Below, in pieces: positions 34,101 through 44,974 of a DNA stretch of 64,000 bases. A model generated the notes under the pieces. It had not been told where the DNA came from. It worked only from the letters and a program-made list of their open reading frames with translations, and did no database searches. Source of the stretch: Saccharina japonica (Eukaryota > Sar > Phaeophyceae > Laminariales > Laminariaceae); contig MEHQ01004312.1 of the NCBI GenBank assembly GCA_008828725.1, forward strand, positions 1-64,000, in the 5' to 3' direction. Made by a program: the position numbers and the translations under genes. Numbering within the stretch: the stretch's first letter is position 1; the number at the start of each line of letters is the position of its first letter.

Positions 34101-36740
34101 CAATTAAGGGGGCGGGTTGCAAGTACAGCAGATCTCTTTCTACGCTTTTCATTGTAGGTTATGGTTCAGTGGTCATGCACTATGACTCAGTGGTCATGCA
34201 CAACCACAATTAGCTTTTCTGACATGAGTACAGCCACATTGTCACCGTCATCACACGGGACTGAATATGTAGTGAACTTTGTGTTTACTGTTTTCCATAT
34301 TGCCGCTGCATTCGCGCAAGACTGAATATGTTGTACCATTCTTTCATTCTTCACTCGTTCATTTTGATTTTTGAGTATCAGGTTTCTACACCGTAGGCAT
34401 TACTCTAGCTACTGACTTTCATCACGGGGGCGTGTTAGCATATGGACGCTGAGATCCATACGTATCTATTGTGATGTGCAGTCACTACGCACTGATACGA
34501 GTATATGAGTATCTTAGTCTAGATATTCGGGTAATTGCGATATGCGGATAGATTACGAGTTGGTCTTACTCGTAGTGTGCTCTGTTGTATGCCCAAAGCA
34601 TCTTCATCAGGAACGATGCTGAGAACGTTGCTAGAACGTACTATAACGTCGTAGAGAACATTACAGGGAACGGTACACACTACGGTAGAATGTAACTGCC
34701 CGTAGCATGGGCATTGTACCGAGATGATCAGGTGCAGGCATCGCCCACCTCGATCACTCTACTCCTCTTCCCTCTTCTCTCCTCTTCTCTTCTCTTCTTC
34801 CTTTTCCATTGATCTCCCTGAGGTCAATCTTCTTTCCATTATGGCCAAATAAGCGCCTTTTCAAACCATGACTTTTCTTCTTCTTCACAAGTGATCTTCA
34901 CAGACACTTCGGTGCCACCTCTGCCAACTCTCTCCGCAGAGACAGAGCCTCGACACACGCGTCATTCTTTCACATGTTTCTGAGGGTGGTCACTTGAGGA
35001 GCTCGAAACCTCACCCGAAAACTGTTTTTTTTCGGAGGAAAACAAAAGGGCTACGTATCCGATGAACAATCCCATGGCGCTGAGCATACAACAACAAAAA
35101 TATTGCAACACAAGCATGGAATTCCGTCGGTTTTGGGTTAAGGAGCACCGTCATTCCGAAAACGTTTCAGCTAAAAAGTGTCACTGGGACCTCTATCGTA
35201 CGTAGCACTCGTCTTCCCCAGAGGGGGAAAGCGCAGGCAGAACGAGAGGGGCGTTAACCTTGCACGTAGTAGGCTCTTGCCCACGCCACACGTTGAAGCT
35301 ATACACAACAACAGTAGTAGCCGTGGACAAAACATCCGACGACACAAGACTCACCCGAACGGACCCTTCCACGAAAACGATGTGCCGTCCGCGTTTCCGG
35401 AGTCAACGTCGTATCCTCCGATGTACATGCCCGCCAAGAACGGAAGGCTGCCGTCCTCGACCCCGGTGTGGACTCCCGTGATGCCGACCGTGAACGACAC
35501 CGCGGCGTCGCCACTGTTGTCGCTGCTGAACGATCCAATTTCTTCCCGGTCAGAGCACCTGCGGGTCGATCCACCGTGAATGCCATATACCGGATATAGG
35601 TACATAGGTAGAGTGACGCGTGCTACGACAACTATATTAATAGCATGTTTTGGCTGAAAAACAAAATCTGAATGAAGGGGCCCTCCTTAACGCAAAACCG
35701 TCGGAATTTTCATTTTTTTTGTACAGTATTGCAATATTTTTCGTTGTATATCATCATTACTGCTGTAGGCTATGGGATTGTTCATCGGGTATGAGTACGA
35801 CGTAGCACTTTTGTTTTCATCCAAACTCAGTTTTTGGGTGGGATATAGAGAGTTCCTCAAGAAAACATCACTCTCAGGAAAATCATGGTGCACCTCTATC
35901 GTAGTAACATGCGCCAGGTGTGGTTAATGCGGCATTTATTTACAGTCCGGCAACTGTGCGGGGTGGGCGAGTGTGAGCGTCGTCAAACACCAAACGTGAC
36001 GAAGGAACCGAAGAAGACGAAGACTGTTTTACGTACATACGAGTATTGATTTTGATACTGATATTACTCGAGGGTGTAAAAAAGGGTCCCACCGCCTGTT
36101 GGGGGCGGCTTCAGCGGAGACACTACTCGCTGTATGTCTCATAACTCGGGTTCAAATCAAAACTTTTTAATAGTAGAAATTAGAGGTATACTTGCTGTAC
36201 GTACGTATGTATGTATATACGAAGTAGGACTATTACGCTATTAACAGCAATTTATGGGTTCTTGTTTACACGCGGCACTTTTTTGCAGAAATACGTACGA
36301 CAGGAACGCGGACCTTTTGGTTGCGAACTACTCCTTTATTCTGTTTTACAAGTCGCTCGTAGTGTTTGACGAAACGCCAACTACGCCGGCCTGTACTCGA
36401 CAACATATTCCTGAGTGGTCCGCCGTGGCCATGGCCTTAATTCGGCCCTCTACCGCCCCCCTCGTCCCTTTCTGAAAAGATGGCCAACTCACGTCCACGA
36501 TAGCGAACCGATTTTGGAACTGGTGGAGCTGACGTATGAAGCCTCCGCCGCCGTGAGAAAGCTGCCGTCCGCGCAAGCAAAGGAGGTCGGAGTAGCGATG
36601 GAAACATCCTCCGGGGTCCCGGCAGTGGACGACGCGCTGAACGACACGCAGGCAGCCGTGGTAGAGGAAACCGTAGATGCGTAGTAAAGGGCGACCGCCG
36701 TGAACAACGTGTTTGCTGTTCTTTGTGTCGTGCGGAGCAT
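28131..36740 (-). CDS. Secreted/type I membrane protein, four exons, 317 residues, function unknown
   Basis: Exons on the minus strand: 36740-36493, 35558-35355, 29186-29005, 28450-28131. Donors are GTGAGT, GTGAGT and GTGCGC, every acceptor ends in AG, and phases fit (2, 2, 1), giving one frame of 318 codons including the stop. The start Met follows an in-frame TAA 12 bases upstream. Residues ~12-30 (LFTAVALYYASTVSSTTAA) form a signal peptide. The ectodomain has FACADGSF, a second block from CSDREEIGSF to SFSWKGPFG, and a third with YCDSGAFATGVTVW and VYGVRLECAAV. A Ser/Gly linker precedes a helix (~LVAIISASVGGGLLLIVMIA) ending in Cys-Cys and a Arg-rich stop-transfer CIRCRRRR, then a ~55-residue tail. 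This implies a plasma-membrane or endomembrane surface protein. The C-x2-G-x3-G-V...V-x-L-x-C pattern is only loosely like beta-prism/VMO-type modules; I do not assign a family. Intron 2 (~6.2 kb) contains an LTR element. Confidence 0.72.
29604..29785. mobile_element. MITE, CAGTACAGGACA family, copy 1 (TA-flanked)
   Basis: Inverted ends read CAGTACAGGACACCTA and, inverted, CAGTACAGGACAACTA, each continuing into AATAAGAAACA. The interior has TCTGGTCCAGGCTGGATTTC and CAGCCTGGCTTTCTTATTAG. The element is bounded by TA on both sides, as in Tc1/mariner relatives. No transposase. It lies in intron 2 of the minus-strand membrane-protein gene. Confidence 0.8.
30005..30590. repeat. Palindrome-built satellite (AAGCTTCCA / CCATGGAAG), two blocks
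   Basis: Blocks at 30020-30137 and 30298-30590 are made of GGAAGCTTCCA units joined through CCATGG or CCACGG, so AAGCTT and CCATGG palindromes alternate. A ~160 base non-repetitive segment separates them. Frames over the array give His/Gly/Ser-, Met/Glu/Ala- and Lys/Leu/Pro-rich readings. These are by-products and not proteins. Confidence 0.8.
30918..31455 (+). repeat. Left LTR of the 30.9-35.0 kb element
   Basis: 538 bp with TG...CA ends. A pyrimidine-rich stretch (CTCTTCTCTTCTCTTCTTCC) lies near its middle-right part. Confidence 0.88.
34433..34972 (+). repeat. Right LTR of the 30.9-35.0 kb element
   Basis: 540 bp matching 30918-31455 along its whole length, followed by CATGT at 34973-34977. 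Confidence 0.88.
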
Positions 36741-37099
36741 GCTTGCCCTTTACAGTAGTCGTCGTTGTACTGCTTGCAGTGGAAGCCGCAGTTGTAGGAG
36801 TAGGAGTAGCAGGTGGTAGCAGGTGGTAGCAGTGGTAGGACAAACCTGTGGCAGGGTGAAGGGCCGAGGGGTTTTGGGGTGTTCGCACAGTGCCGCGCGG
36901 GATAGATTGGTGGGATAGTGCATGATGAGGCAGACCTTACGAAACGTCCGCACGGAGCGGCAGCATCCTGAGGTATAAGCTGTGGCAAGTGCCATTCATA
37001 TAGTACTGCTGTATCTACTGGTTGGTTGAAGCTCTGCAGCGTCAGCTGCGGAAAGTTGAACCAGTATTAATTATTCACTTGTGGTACGAACGCTGCTAC

Positions 37100-37295
37100 G
37101 CCAGCGGGGCCGTATCGATATCCCACCACTCACACCCACCCACCCACCCACCACCCACCCACCCACCACCACCACCCACCCGCCAAACCCATTTTCCACC
37201 CATCCACCCGCACACCTAACCGACCGACCCACTCACCAACTTCACGATGTTACATCAGTACAGCAGTACGTATTATCCCCACCCACCCACCTACC
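37100..37295 (+). repeat. CCCACC simple sequence
   Basis: (CCCA)n/(CCACC)n-type sequence, mainly 37130-37235, with a shorter patch at 37278-37292. Pro/Thr/His-rich frames are compositional. Confidence 0.8.
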
Positions 37296-37474
37296 GGTGT
37301 TTATTCAAGAAGTGTACTACAGTAGTATGATATGTGTTTTAGTTTGCAAACGCACCCTATATTGGCTTTTAGTATTACCGCACTAAAATGCCATACAATC
37401 AAACCGAAACAAGAGGAGTCATATACGAAAACCCATACACTAGAAAAAATAAAAAATAAAAACGCTAGAAACAT

Positions 37475-37690
37475 GGGGCTAAAACCTCTGACTCGGCGTG
37501 CATTATCGAGCGCTCTACCGCTGAGCCAAAACTCTGGGGCGGGGGATGATATTGTTCCATCCCCGGAAAAAACGCCTTCCACACATATTAAACCCAAAAC
37601 AGGGGACACGGAAACAATTGTCGGGAAGGAAACGCCTCCGAAAACGTTGGAAACCCCTCCTCCCCCGCGGATCCGCCCCCTTCCTGGGTA
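37475..37690 (-). repeat. tRNA-derived repeat (minus strand), probably a SINE head
   Basis: On the minus strand TGGCTCAGCGGTAGAGCGC (37528-37510) is a textbook tRNA D-arm and A-box. A CTCG...CGAG pair follows where the anticodon arm should be, and GAGGTTTTAGCCCC where the T-arm/B-box should be. The anticodon loop is too long and the B-box lacks the GTTCGA core, so it is not a working tRNA. Nearby GGAAACGCCTCCGAAAACGT and CCATCCCCGG resemble the 38.5-39.1 kb tandem family. Confidence 0.55.
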
Positions 37691-38499
37691 GCGAGCAACC
37701 CGTCCCCGGTGGGGTGCCTTGCGACCCTCCCCACGCTTGCTGAGTTTGGTGGCGGCGCCCGTTCCACTGTGTGAGCGGGGCGTGGCACCGTCGTGCGGCC
37801 GCAGGGGGCCCGGTGGCGCTCGGAAGAGCCGGCGTCCCACGGGGCCTACTAAAACCGAGAGACCACTCGATACCCAAATATAAGGTCCGTTTTTGTATGA
37901 AAATTAAATAAAAGCGGTCCTAATATTTTGGGACAGAGTGATAGTTTCCATAGTCCAAAACGATATGACTACGACGACTACGCAATCATCAAGCGCGATA
38001 CAGTAATAAGGATACTACACTGATGCTTGCTGCTGCTGCTGCTCCTGCTGTGTACAGGCTGGTTCAAGCTGAACGCCCCAAACTCTCTCCGCCCGAGAAT
38101 GTCGCTTGCAATAATCGTATATATTTCACTGTCACACCAGGTACGAGGTTTGGTATAACACTACCCCCACGAAGAGTGGAAACATGAACATATGTCAGAT
38201 TAAAAACATATCAGGTATATATTATGCTCCAGATGGTCGAAATCACTTCAAAACGTGGCGTGTTGACTTAGTTTTATCGCTCACATTTTGCTAATTATAG
38301 AAACTAAGTTTGTACCGGTACATCACAGAAACAAATTGTGGACGGTTTCCCTGTCATCTTTCTTGAATGTGGTAAAAACTTCCCAATTTTTGCATTATGC
38401 TATTTTAACAAATATGCATATTTCATTTCAACCCAGTGTTTTCCGAGCCCCAATTCCAGCGGGCGCTCCCGCCCGCCCTCGGCCAATGGGGGGGGCGCC

Positions 38500-39065
38500 G
38501 GGCGCGGGACGAGAGTCACCACTCGGGGAAACGTCGGGGTGGTGCCGCAACCGCGGAGGATAAGGTATCACCCCCGGAGCAGAAATCCTTCCATACATCT
38601 ACAGATCCAACGAACGCGGGGTAAAAAACGGCGACCCCCCGGATGGATGCCGCTCCGCGCGGTGTGGAAACCCCAACACCACGGGCCAATCGCTGATTGG
38701 TTGGGGATCGTGGAGCCACCGCCAGCCTAGGGCGGACAGGGTTCCATCCCCGCAATATAAATCCTTCCACGCATCTACAACTCCAACAGACCGGGGACTA
38801 AAAGCGCGGATCCCCCGGGTCGATACGACCCCGGACGGTGTGGAAACCTCGACACCACGGGCTGATCATACAGTAGATTGGGTTAGTGGAGCCAACGCCA
38901 CCCAGGGGGGATACTCCCCCGTACTTGGATAATGAATCCTAGCACACATATACAACTAAAACAAAACGAGGACGAAAACGGTGGCCCCCCGGGTCGATAT
39001 TGCCTCGAACGATGTATAAACCCCAACTCCACCGGCTGATGTCGAAATGGTGGTCCGGGTACGGC
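38500..39065 (+). repeat. Diverged tandem repeat, ~180 bp x3
   Basis: Three units share a GGxxxACCCCCGxxx patch, ATxAATCCT(T/A)(C/G)CACxCAT, TACAACTxxAAC and a C-rich CCCCCCGG(G/A)T. Each then has GGTGTGGAAACC(C/T)CxAC, CACGGGC(T/C)GAT and GTGGAGCCA(C/A)C. Approximate units are 38515-38715, 38716-38890 and 38891-39065. A partial related piece lies at about 37550-37660. Confidence 0.65.
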
Positions 39066-39234
39066 AAACACGGATGTGTCGTAGCTACCTGTACTAGCTA
39101 TGCGCGGAGGGCCTAGAGTATAAGTGAGTGTCAACCGGTTAGGCGCTCCCTGCTGCATTATAGTCGAACACCGGTTTCCAAGGTATGAGGCGGTCTAAAG
39201 ACAGGGTAATCTTGGGGCTTGGTCGACACCCCCG

Positions 39235-39990
39235 CCTCGTGTCTATTCCATACCGACCCGAAACACGAAATCAATATGAACCGGTGTCCCGTATCGTGGA
39301 TGATGTGCTTGTAGATTACACGCATCACATGCATATTGCATGCTACCGCACAGCAGCTGTGCATGGTCAAATACTCGCTGTGTGTTGGCGTGGATCTCGG
39401 AATTGATGTCTTTCGAGAAAGTAAACACTCTGCCCTCGCACGACACGTGAAAATGATGCTGATATCAAGGACAGCAGGACCGGCGGACCCGTGAGATGCC
39501 AAAGTTAACCTGCAACAAACTCAAGCTGGGGTGAAGGTGGGTGGTATGGAGATTTAGACCTTAGACCAGCCTAAATATGGTGAACCCAGACAGATAAAAG
39601 TTCCAATCTTGAGTTCTCCCTGGCTTCACCATATTTTGAATGGTCTAAGGTCTGAATCCACACCACTCACCTCCAGTCAAGCCTTCGTTCGTTTTAAGTA
39701 TAGTTTAGCCCTCCCAGGGCTTTCTTTCCTCGTTACCCGTTTCCTGAACTTGTGTATCGGGAGGCTAGAATGCTCTCTTCTCGCAATGGTGACTCTTCCG
39801 AGCTCCAGGCAAGCAAAACGCGATAATTCGAGCATACACTGTACTGCAGCGTGCAATGTGCGCGTGACGCGTGTGATATACAGGCACACCATTTATGATG
39901 AGTGGCATTGATTCATTATGTTTTTTTCGTTCGTCTGAGGCGCATCTAGTAAACCCATGGTGTGATTCGACTACCAAGATACTGATCCCG
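39235..39990. repeat. Fold-back structure, ~750 bp imperfect palindrome
   Basis: The two halves are inverted copies. GTAGATTACACGCATCACAT / GCATATTGCATGC at 39311-39343 mirrors the inverse of 39850-39885 (GTATATCACACGCGTCACGC / GCACATTGCACGC). Near the centre, GACCTTAGACCAGCC ... TATGGTGAA at 39557-39586 mirrors CTTCACCATATTTTGAATGG / TCTAAGGTC at 39624-39653. The centre is at about 39600. Identity is roughly two thirds in the outer arms, so the duplication is old. It could be a fold-back transposon or a hairpin-RNA source. Confidence 0.65.
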
Positions 39991-40463
39991 TGTCTATTCG
40001 CCATCAGCTTATTGGAACCTGTAGATGACGGTTGATTGCCGTGCCCTCCCCACTGGAGTGCAGCGGGGAGTACCTGACCACTCGATCCCCTCTCATAATC
40101 TAGCCCCTTCGCGCATAGCTACTATCAGGTAGTTGCGACACATCTTCGTATTTGCCGTAACCGGCCACCCGCCGCCGTAACAGTAGTACGAGTAGCAATA
40201 TGGTACCAGGTAAGTAGCAGCAGGAGTGTTGCACCATTAGAAAAAAAACGACTTTTTTTTATTCAGGAAATGGAATAAGAGGTATGTTGTCTACGGTGAA
40301 ATCAATTTAGACTTCGGCGCGAATGTCTACTGTACTAGCAGTAAGTAATCTAGGAGTATTACGGAAATAAAATATAAGCAATCGCAAAATAGTATGCTGC
40401 AGTAGTAGTAGTAGTAGTTGTAGCAGCAGCAGCAGCAGCAGTAGTAGGCATTGATAGTATATC

Positions 40464-41780
40464 CAGTAGGGGGGCCTATATAAGGCGGTGTAGTGCACCG
40501 AGATTTTGACCGCCCTATCTCGAAATACCGCTCTATTGGAGATAGGGCGGTTGACCGCCCTATTGGGCTTTTGGTGATACCCCAATAAGGCGGCAACCGC
40601 CCTGTTGAGTACATACAGCGTTTTAAGGTGCAGCACAGAGTGCTCTTGATCAAAAATATGGCCAACGATGACCCAGAGGGCCTCACGACGAGGGATATCA
40701 TACGTGTTCTCGGAGAAGGAAGGTTCAGCCTCGCAACAGTACCAGTGCTGAATCCAGGGGACATGTGTGATGTCAAACACACACCAAAGCACAGCAAAGA
40801 GCAGACGGGCGCACACACACACTCTTCACATGTTGAGAAGTAAGATAGTATACCTGTCGCTAGGAACTCGCGTAGCAGGATATTAGTAACTGTGGTCAAC
40901 TTGTGTGCATTGGTGGAAAACAAAACCAGAAAAAACATCATGTGCGCTGGTGGCTTGGCAAAAATCATTGATTACATTGATTGTATTCTGACGACGCCCT
41001 TCCCTGCTGACCCCCCCCCCCGTAACCAGGCGGTCACACTGTTTCTATACTCCTGCTGAACGTTGCGCGTTAGGTCCGCCAACAGTCTGAGCCTAACCTC
41101 TTCAACTAACTTTGTTCTAAGCACGGGTGACTGTCCCAGTCTATTTAGCCTATCGAAAGGCATCGACTCGACGATGAGATCGACGATGCGTTATTATTTG
41201 AGCTGCGGGCGACAGAGCCCGCCGAACATACACCACCCGCTCAAGGCACACACCGCCGTACTGTTGTACGGAGAGGACTCTTCGCTTTGCTAGACATTCA
41301 CAACAGAGGGTGTGTTCTCGCAGCAACAACAGCTGCAGTAGGGGTTATTACCGCCTAGCACAGGACACCTACTACAAGTAAGACACAGACTAATAAGGAA
41401 GCCAGGCTGAGACTTAGAGGGAAATAAGAAACTTAGCAGTCGTTGTATTGAAAATAGTTTAGAAAGCACCCCCGCTCGACTAAGAAATCCAGCCTGGACC
41501 AGATTTTATGTTTCTTATTAGGTGTATCTCGCTCAAACGCAGCACCAGGGCGATGTTTTATACTGATGTGGAGGCGAAAATGGGCCGTGGATAGGGCGGT
41601 AGCCTCCCTGAATAAGGCGGTAGCTGCCCTGAATGGGGTAGTTACCGCCTTATATAGGGTCGGTTGCTAAATAGGGCGGTTGCCGCCTTATTCGCATCTT
41701 CTGTCGTGTCAAGCCGATTTTGACCGCCTTATATCGAATGACCGCCTTATTCAGACCGCCTTATATAGGCCCCCCTACTG
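40464..41780. mobile_element. 1.3 kb TIR element with GGCGGT subterminal repeats
   Basis: Ends read CAGTAGGGGGGCCTATATAA and its exact inverse (TTATATAGGCCCCCCTACTG). Inside each end are many GGCGGT/ACCGCC motifs in both orientations (40483-40605 and 41590-41755), as in transposons with subterminal binding sites. I saw no clear target duplication. The ~1 kb centre has two short open frames (40628-40843 +, 41163-40972 -) without known domains, so it is non-autonomous or decayed. A CAGTACAGGACA-family MITE lies within it. The superfamily is unresolved. Confidence 0.75.
41358..41530. mobile_element. MITE, CAGTACAGGACA family, copy 2 (nested)
   Basis: CAGGACACCTACTACAAGTA at one end and TTCTTATTAGGTGTATC at the other. 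Inside are GAAGCCAGGCTGAGAC and CCAGCCTGGACCAGATTTTA. It sits inside the 40464-41780 TIR element, so it inserted later. Its ends are more eroded than those of the other two copies. Confidence 0.7.
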
Positions 41781-41864
41781 TAACTAGAAGTAGTAGTTGT
41801 AGTAGTAATAGTAGCTTCGTGTTTTACTTCTGCATATCAGATATACTACTGCTGCCACGACATC

Positions 41865-41975
41865 AGCAACCGCTCCTTTCCGGTGCGTGCTACGAAAGCA
41901 ACACATCATTCCCTTCATCTGCGCACCGTCGCCTCAATGCACTCGGAATCTGTCTTGACAACTTCGGCTTCCCTA
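41865..41975 (-). mobile_element. Small LINE fragment, minus strand
   Basis: Read on the minus strand, GTCAAGACAGATTCCGAGTG and ATTGAGGCGACGGTGCGCAG match the corresponding text at 17430-17470 (GTCAAGGCAAGACTCCGAGA, ATTGAAGCGGCCGTGCGCAG), the region just upstream of the RILFAGFVARM motif. It is a short, broken piece. Confidence 0.5.
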
Positions 41976-42842
41976 CAACCGCCACCCCCTCTTCCCCATT
42001 CCCTTGGACGCCGCCATGCATAACGCATGTGTGGCGCTTCCTACTCAGTTTCGTCTCATCTCCGTGCCAAACACGAAAGACAAAGAACGAAAGAAAATAA
42101 ACAACACGCATTTTTTAAACGTCACGGGAGCACGCTCATCCGAATCCCAGTCGCCACACCCTTAAAAAGCTCAACATAAAAATCAAACCGGGGCGTCGGG
42201 AATTCTGTACGAATCGATAAATTACTTACTGGTACGTATGTTTTCCAAGTTTTGTTTTCTTCGTTTTTTTGTGGCATGGCACGTCGGTTCTGCCTGCTGT
42301 TTTCGCTTCCAGTCGGATTGGAAACCTGTTATGATTTCAGGCGCAGGTTCGTCCTGCCGACGACGCCGTATTGTCAGAAGACTGGGTGCGACACAGCAGA
42401 GTACCCCCTTGTAGGTCTGTCTATTAGGCATGTCTTGGGCGTTACTCACTTTCACGTGGAGTCAAGCGTAGGAGACAAGTAGCTTATTTATTCCCAGAGC
42501 CGTGATGGTATCTGGTCCAGAAGGGCACGGAAGGGCAGCCTTCATTGCCCTTCCGTTCTTATAATTATCCCGAATACGAATGCTATCCAAGCAATACGAA
42601 AACGGATCAATTACTACCTACCTTATATATTGAGGTAATTACCGGCCTTCCAAGCCCATACCATTCATTACTGTACAATACCCCTTCTGTCTGGGCTCAA
42701 GAAAAGGGGGGTGTTGGGCTCGAAGAACCAAAATCGTGCTCCCTGTATACGCGCATATAAAAAAAACAAATATGGTACGTCGTAGCTAAAACAAACGAAG
42801 AAAAGTTCAAGAAAACTACGTATGGTATTGGAGGTTAACCAC

Positions 42843-42930
42843 TAGACCACCGGGCCGGGGTTGTCTAAAGTCTATAGACGCCCCATTAGACCACCGGGTC
42901 GGGGTTGTCTAAAGTCTATAGACGCCCCAT
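42843..42930 (-). repeat. 44-base tandem duplication with a tRNA-like A-box
   Basis: Two exact-looking 44-base units (TAGACCACCGGG ... GACGCCCCAT). Read on the minus strand, CCGGTGGTCTAGTGGTTAAC is a tRNA D-arm/A-box. The same GGTGGTCTAGTGGCTACC lies on the minus strand at about 47520-47545, so a tRNA-derived repeat family is likely. Confidence 0.6.
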
Positions 42931-43464
42931 TATGGTAGGAAACATATATACCAGGTACGAGTATATAATAACTAAATAAAACACCTTGGCTGTGAGATCG
43001 ATATTGTTTTTGTTCCTCAACCTTCGTGTGTACCAAATGGGGACAGTAGAGCCGACGACGCCAAGTGTGAGGAACCTAGTGTAAGGGGACAGGGTATCCC
43101 TAGCCAGGTCAGCCTATGGAACGGGTACTCGTTGGTACTCACGTGTGTTGTTTGCTTAGAGATATAAGAAGAGCAGGTTTATTCCCTTTGCGTGATGAAC
43201 GACTGAAAAGGCAGGCGGGATGACCAAAGGCCATCTGGGAACCCCTGGTTCCCATCTAAGATACCGCCTTCCAAGTACTACCAATACGATTCTTATACCT
43301 GATACCAGGTATTTACCAAACGTTTCCACATCATACCAGCAGTACCATAACATCACAACGTACCGGTACGGGAAGATACCACAGCGGTATGTAATGGTAT
43401 GGGCTTTACGCCGGAAGCCTTATCCCTCAGAAGGCTCGTCGGTGTCGGAGGGGCGCCTCTTCTT

Positions 43465-43650
43465 GTCGATATCGTGCCCTTTGAAGGCGAAAGCTAATTA
43501 TTTTGTCTTGATTTAAGTATTAATTAATAAAATATTACAAAATGGCGTTGTATCGCAGGCTTCTTTTTTAGTGAATGTATCGAACGGGGACCGGGTGTCG
43601 CAGCATTTCAATACCTTCCTTGTTCCCGCAGAGGGAAACATTGAGGGTAG
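43465..43650 (+). repeat. Dispersed repeat R1, uninterrupted copy
   Basis: GTGCCCTTTGAAGGCGAAAG ... TTTTTTAGTGAATGTATCGA ... GGGTGTCGCAGCATT matches 4360-4680 on both sides of the nested TIR element there. The open frame at 43571-43879 starts inside the repeat and has no recognised domain. Confidence 0.55.
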
Positions 43651-43929
43651 CGGTGGATATACTAATTCTTTAATTGATGACTTGTTTGTGTGGACGGACG
43701 ATTTTTGCCAAAAGAAGGACACGATGATATGCAAGCTCGTGGCATACCTGGTACTTGATACGATTAGATACGATACTTCGACCGTGCGTGCTCGAACTAC
43801 GCGGGGTGGTGCAGGCTTTATTTATAAATCTGACATTTTTTTTACGCAAACGATTCACTGGATACAACACAACAAATAATATCGATACGTTTCGGCCCAG
43901 AAATTAGGAGGATGATGAAAATTTCTTGT

Positions 43930-44175
43930 CATGGGCCGTTTGTCCGGGCTGGGCCGGACCGGGCCGATCTGAAAATTGTGACGGGCCGGACCGAGACTTT
44001 TGAAAATGTGATAGGCCAGGCCGGGCCGGGCTGGGCCGGGAAACTTTTAAAATGGGATACGCTGGGTCGGGCCGCGGCCCACCCTCTGAAGATCTGTGAT
44101 TGGCCGGCCCGGGTCGCGGGCCGTTCTCTGAAAAGTTGATGATCCGGGCCGGGTCACGGTCCATCTTCTCAAAAG
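43930..44175. repeat. GGGCC(GG)-rich degenerate repeat
   Basis: Repeats of GGGCCGG/CGGGCCG with ~60-base periodicity marked by TTTTGAAAATGTGATAGG, TTTTAAAATGGGAT and CTCTGAAAAGTTGATG spacers. It leads into the CCATAGATAGGATGGTG array. Confidence 0.7.
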
Positions 44176-44214
44176 TTTATGGGCCGAGTCAGCCCCTCAG
44201 CGTCGGCCAAACAT

Positions 44215-44735
44215 GACAAGCACTGGAAAATTCTACCATAGATAGGATGGTGACATTTCCAGGAAATTTCGATCCATAGACAGATCGTCCGAAACCATAG
44301 ATAGCATGGTAAAAAAGTTTCTATCGATCCTTATGTCCGAAACCATAGAATGGTGACTTTTCTGTCGTTACCTATTGCCCGCAACCATATGTTAACATGG
44401 TGGGATTTCTATCGATATGATACATATACTGTCCGAAACCCGAAACCATATATAGGATGATGGGACTTCTATCAATACCGGCACGGACACTGGGTGTGCT
44501 GGATGTCGACGGGTAGAAAGGAAGGTTTAATGTGAAGAACACACACATTATTATTGTCTAAAACCATATATAGGACAAGTGTACTGTAGTTTCTATCGAT
44601 GCTTACGAGGTATTGTCTGCAACCACAGGATGGTGGAATTTCTATCGATACCTCGTATAGTATTGTCTGAAACCATAGATAGGATGGTGAGATTTCTATC
44701 TACAGCAGCAGAGCTATTACTATTGTCCGAAACGA
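44215..44735 (+). repeat. Minisatellite (ACCATAGATAGGATGGTG unit)
   Basis: About nine loose copies of a ~50-60 base unit: GTCCGAAACCATAGATAGGA, TGGTGACATTTCTATCGAT and a variable AT-rich spacer. No gene is seen. Confidence 0.75.
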
Positions 44736-44974
44736 GTTAGCTTCCGGCTCTCAGAGCTCTCAGAGCCAATACTCTATCGCTCGAACATTACCGTCTTGTG
44801 AACGTCTACGGGTATCGATACCTCTTGTTTCACCAATAATATGTTCAGGGCAACAGGTACAATATAGACTATCGGCCGAACAGTAGTAGATCAGCGGAAG
44901 TGACTGTCGATACAGCAGTATATACCTATTGTTGGCCACACTACAGTACTATAAATACAAGTAGGGTTCAAAAC

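Larger units (their letters stand above)
30918..34972 (+). mobile_element. LTR element (fossil), probably Copia-type, 4.06 kb, looks whole at its ends
   Basis: Direct repeats at 30918-31455 (538 bp) and 34433-34972 (540 bp) run TGTTAGCATATGG ... CATTCTTTCA and differ at roughly 2% of positions by eye, so insertion is fairly recent. CATGT on both sides is the target duplication. Directly inside the left repeat is GGTTATGAGC, a Copia-like primer site, and a CGGGGGCG purine stretch precedes the right repeat, giving + orientation. The 3 kb interior contains the longest frame of the window (283 codons, 32503-33354), but I recognise no protease, integrase or RT. It is probably non-autonomous. It lies antisense inside intron 2 of the membrane-protein gene. 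Confidence 0.82.

Noticed and set aside
36346-36988. 180-183 codon minus-strand frames overlapping the membrane-protein first exon
   Set aside because: They run in other frames over the exon with a conserved paralogue, signal peptide and splice donor, so they are shadows.
37510-37575. Functional tRNA-Ala gene on the minus strand
   Set aside because: The D-arm is perfect, but the anticodon loop is too long and the T-arm lacks GTTCGA, so it is a tRNA-derived repeat.
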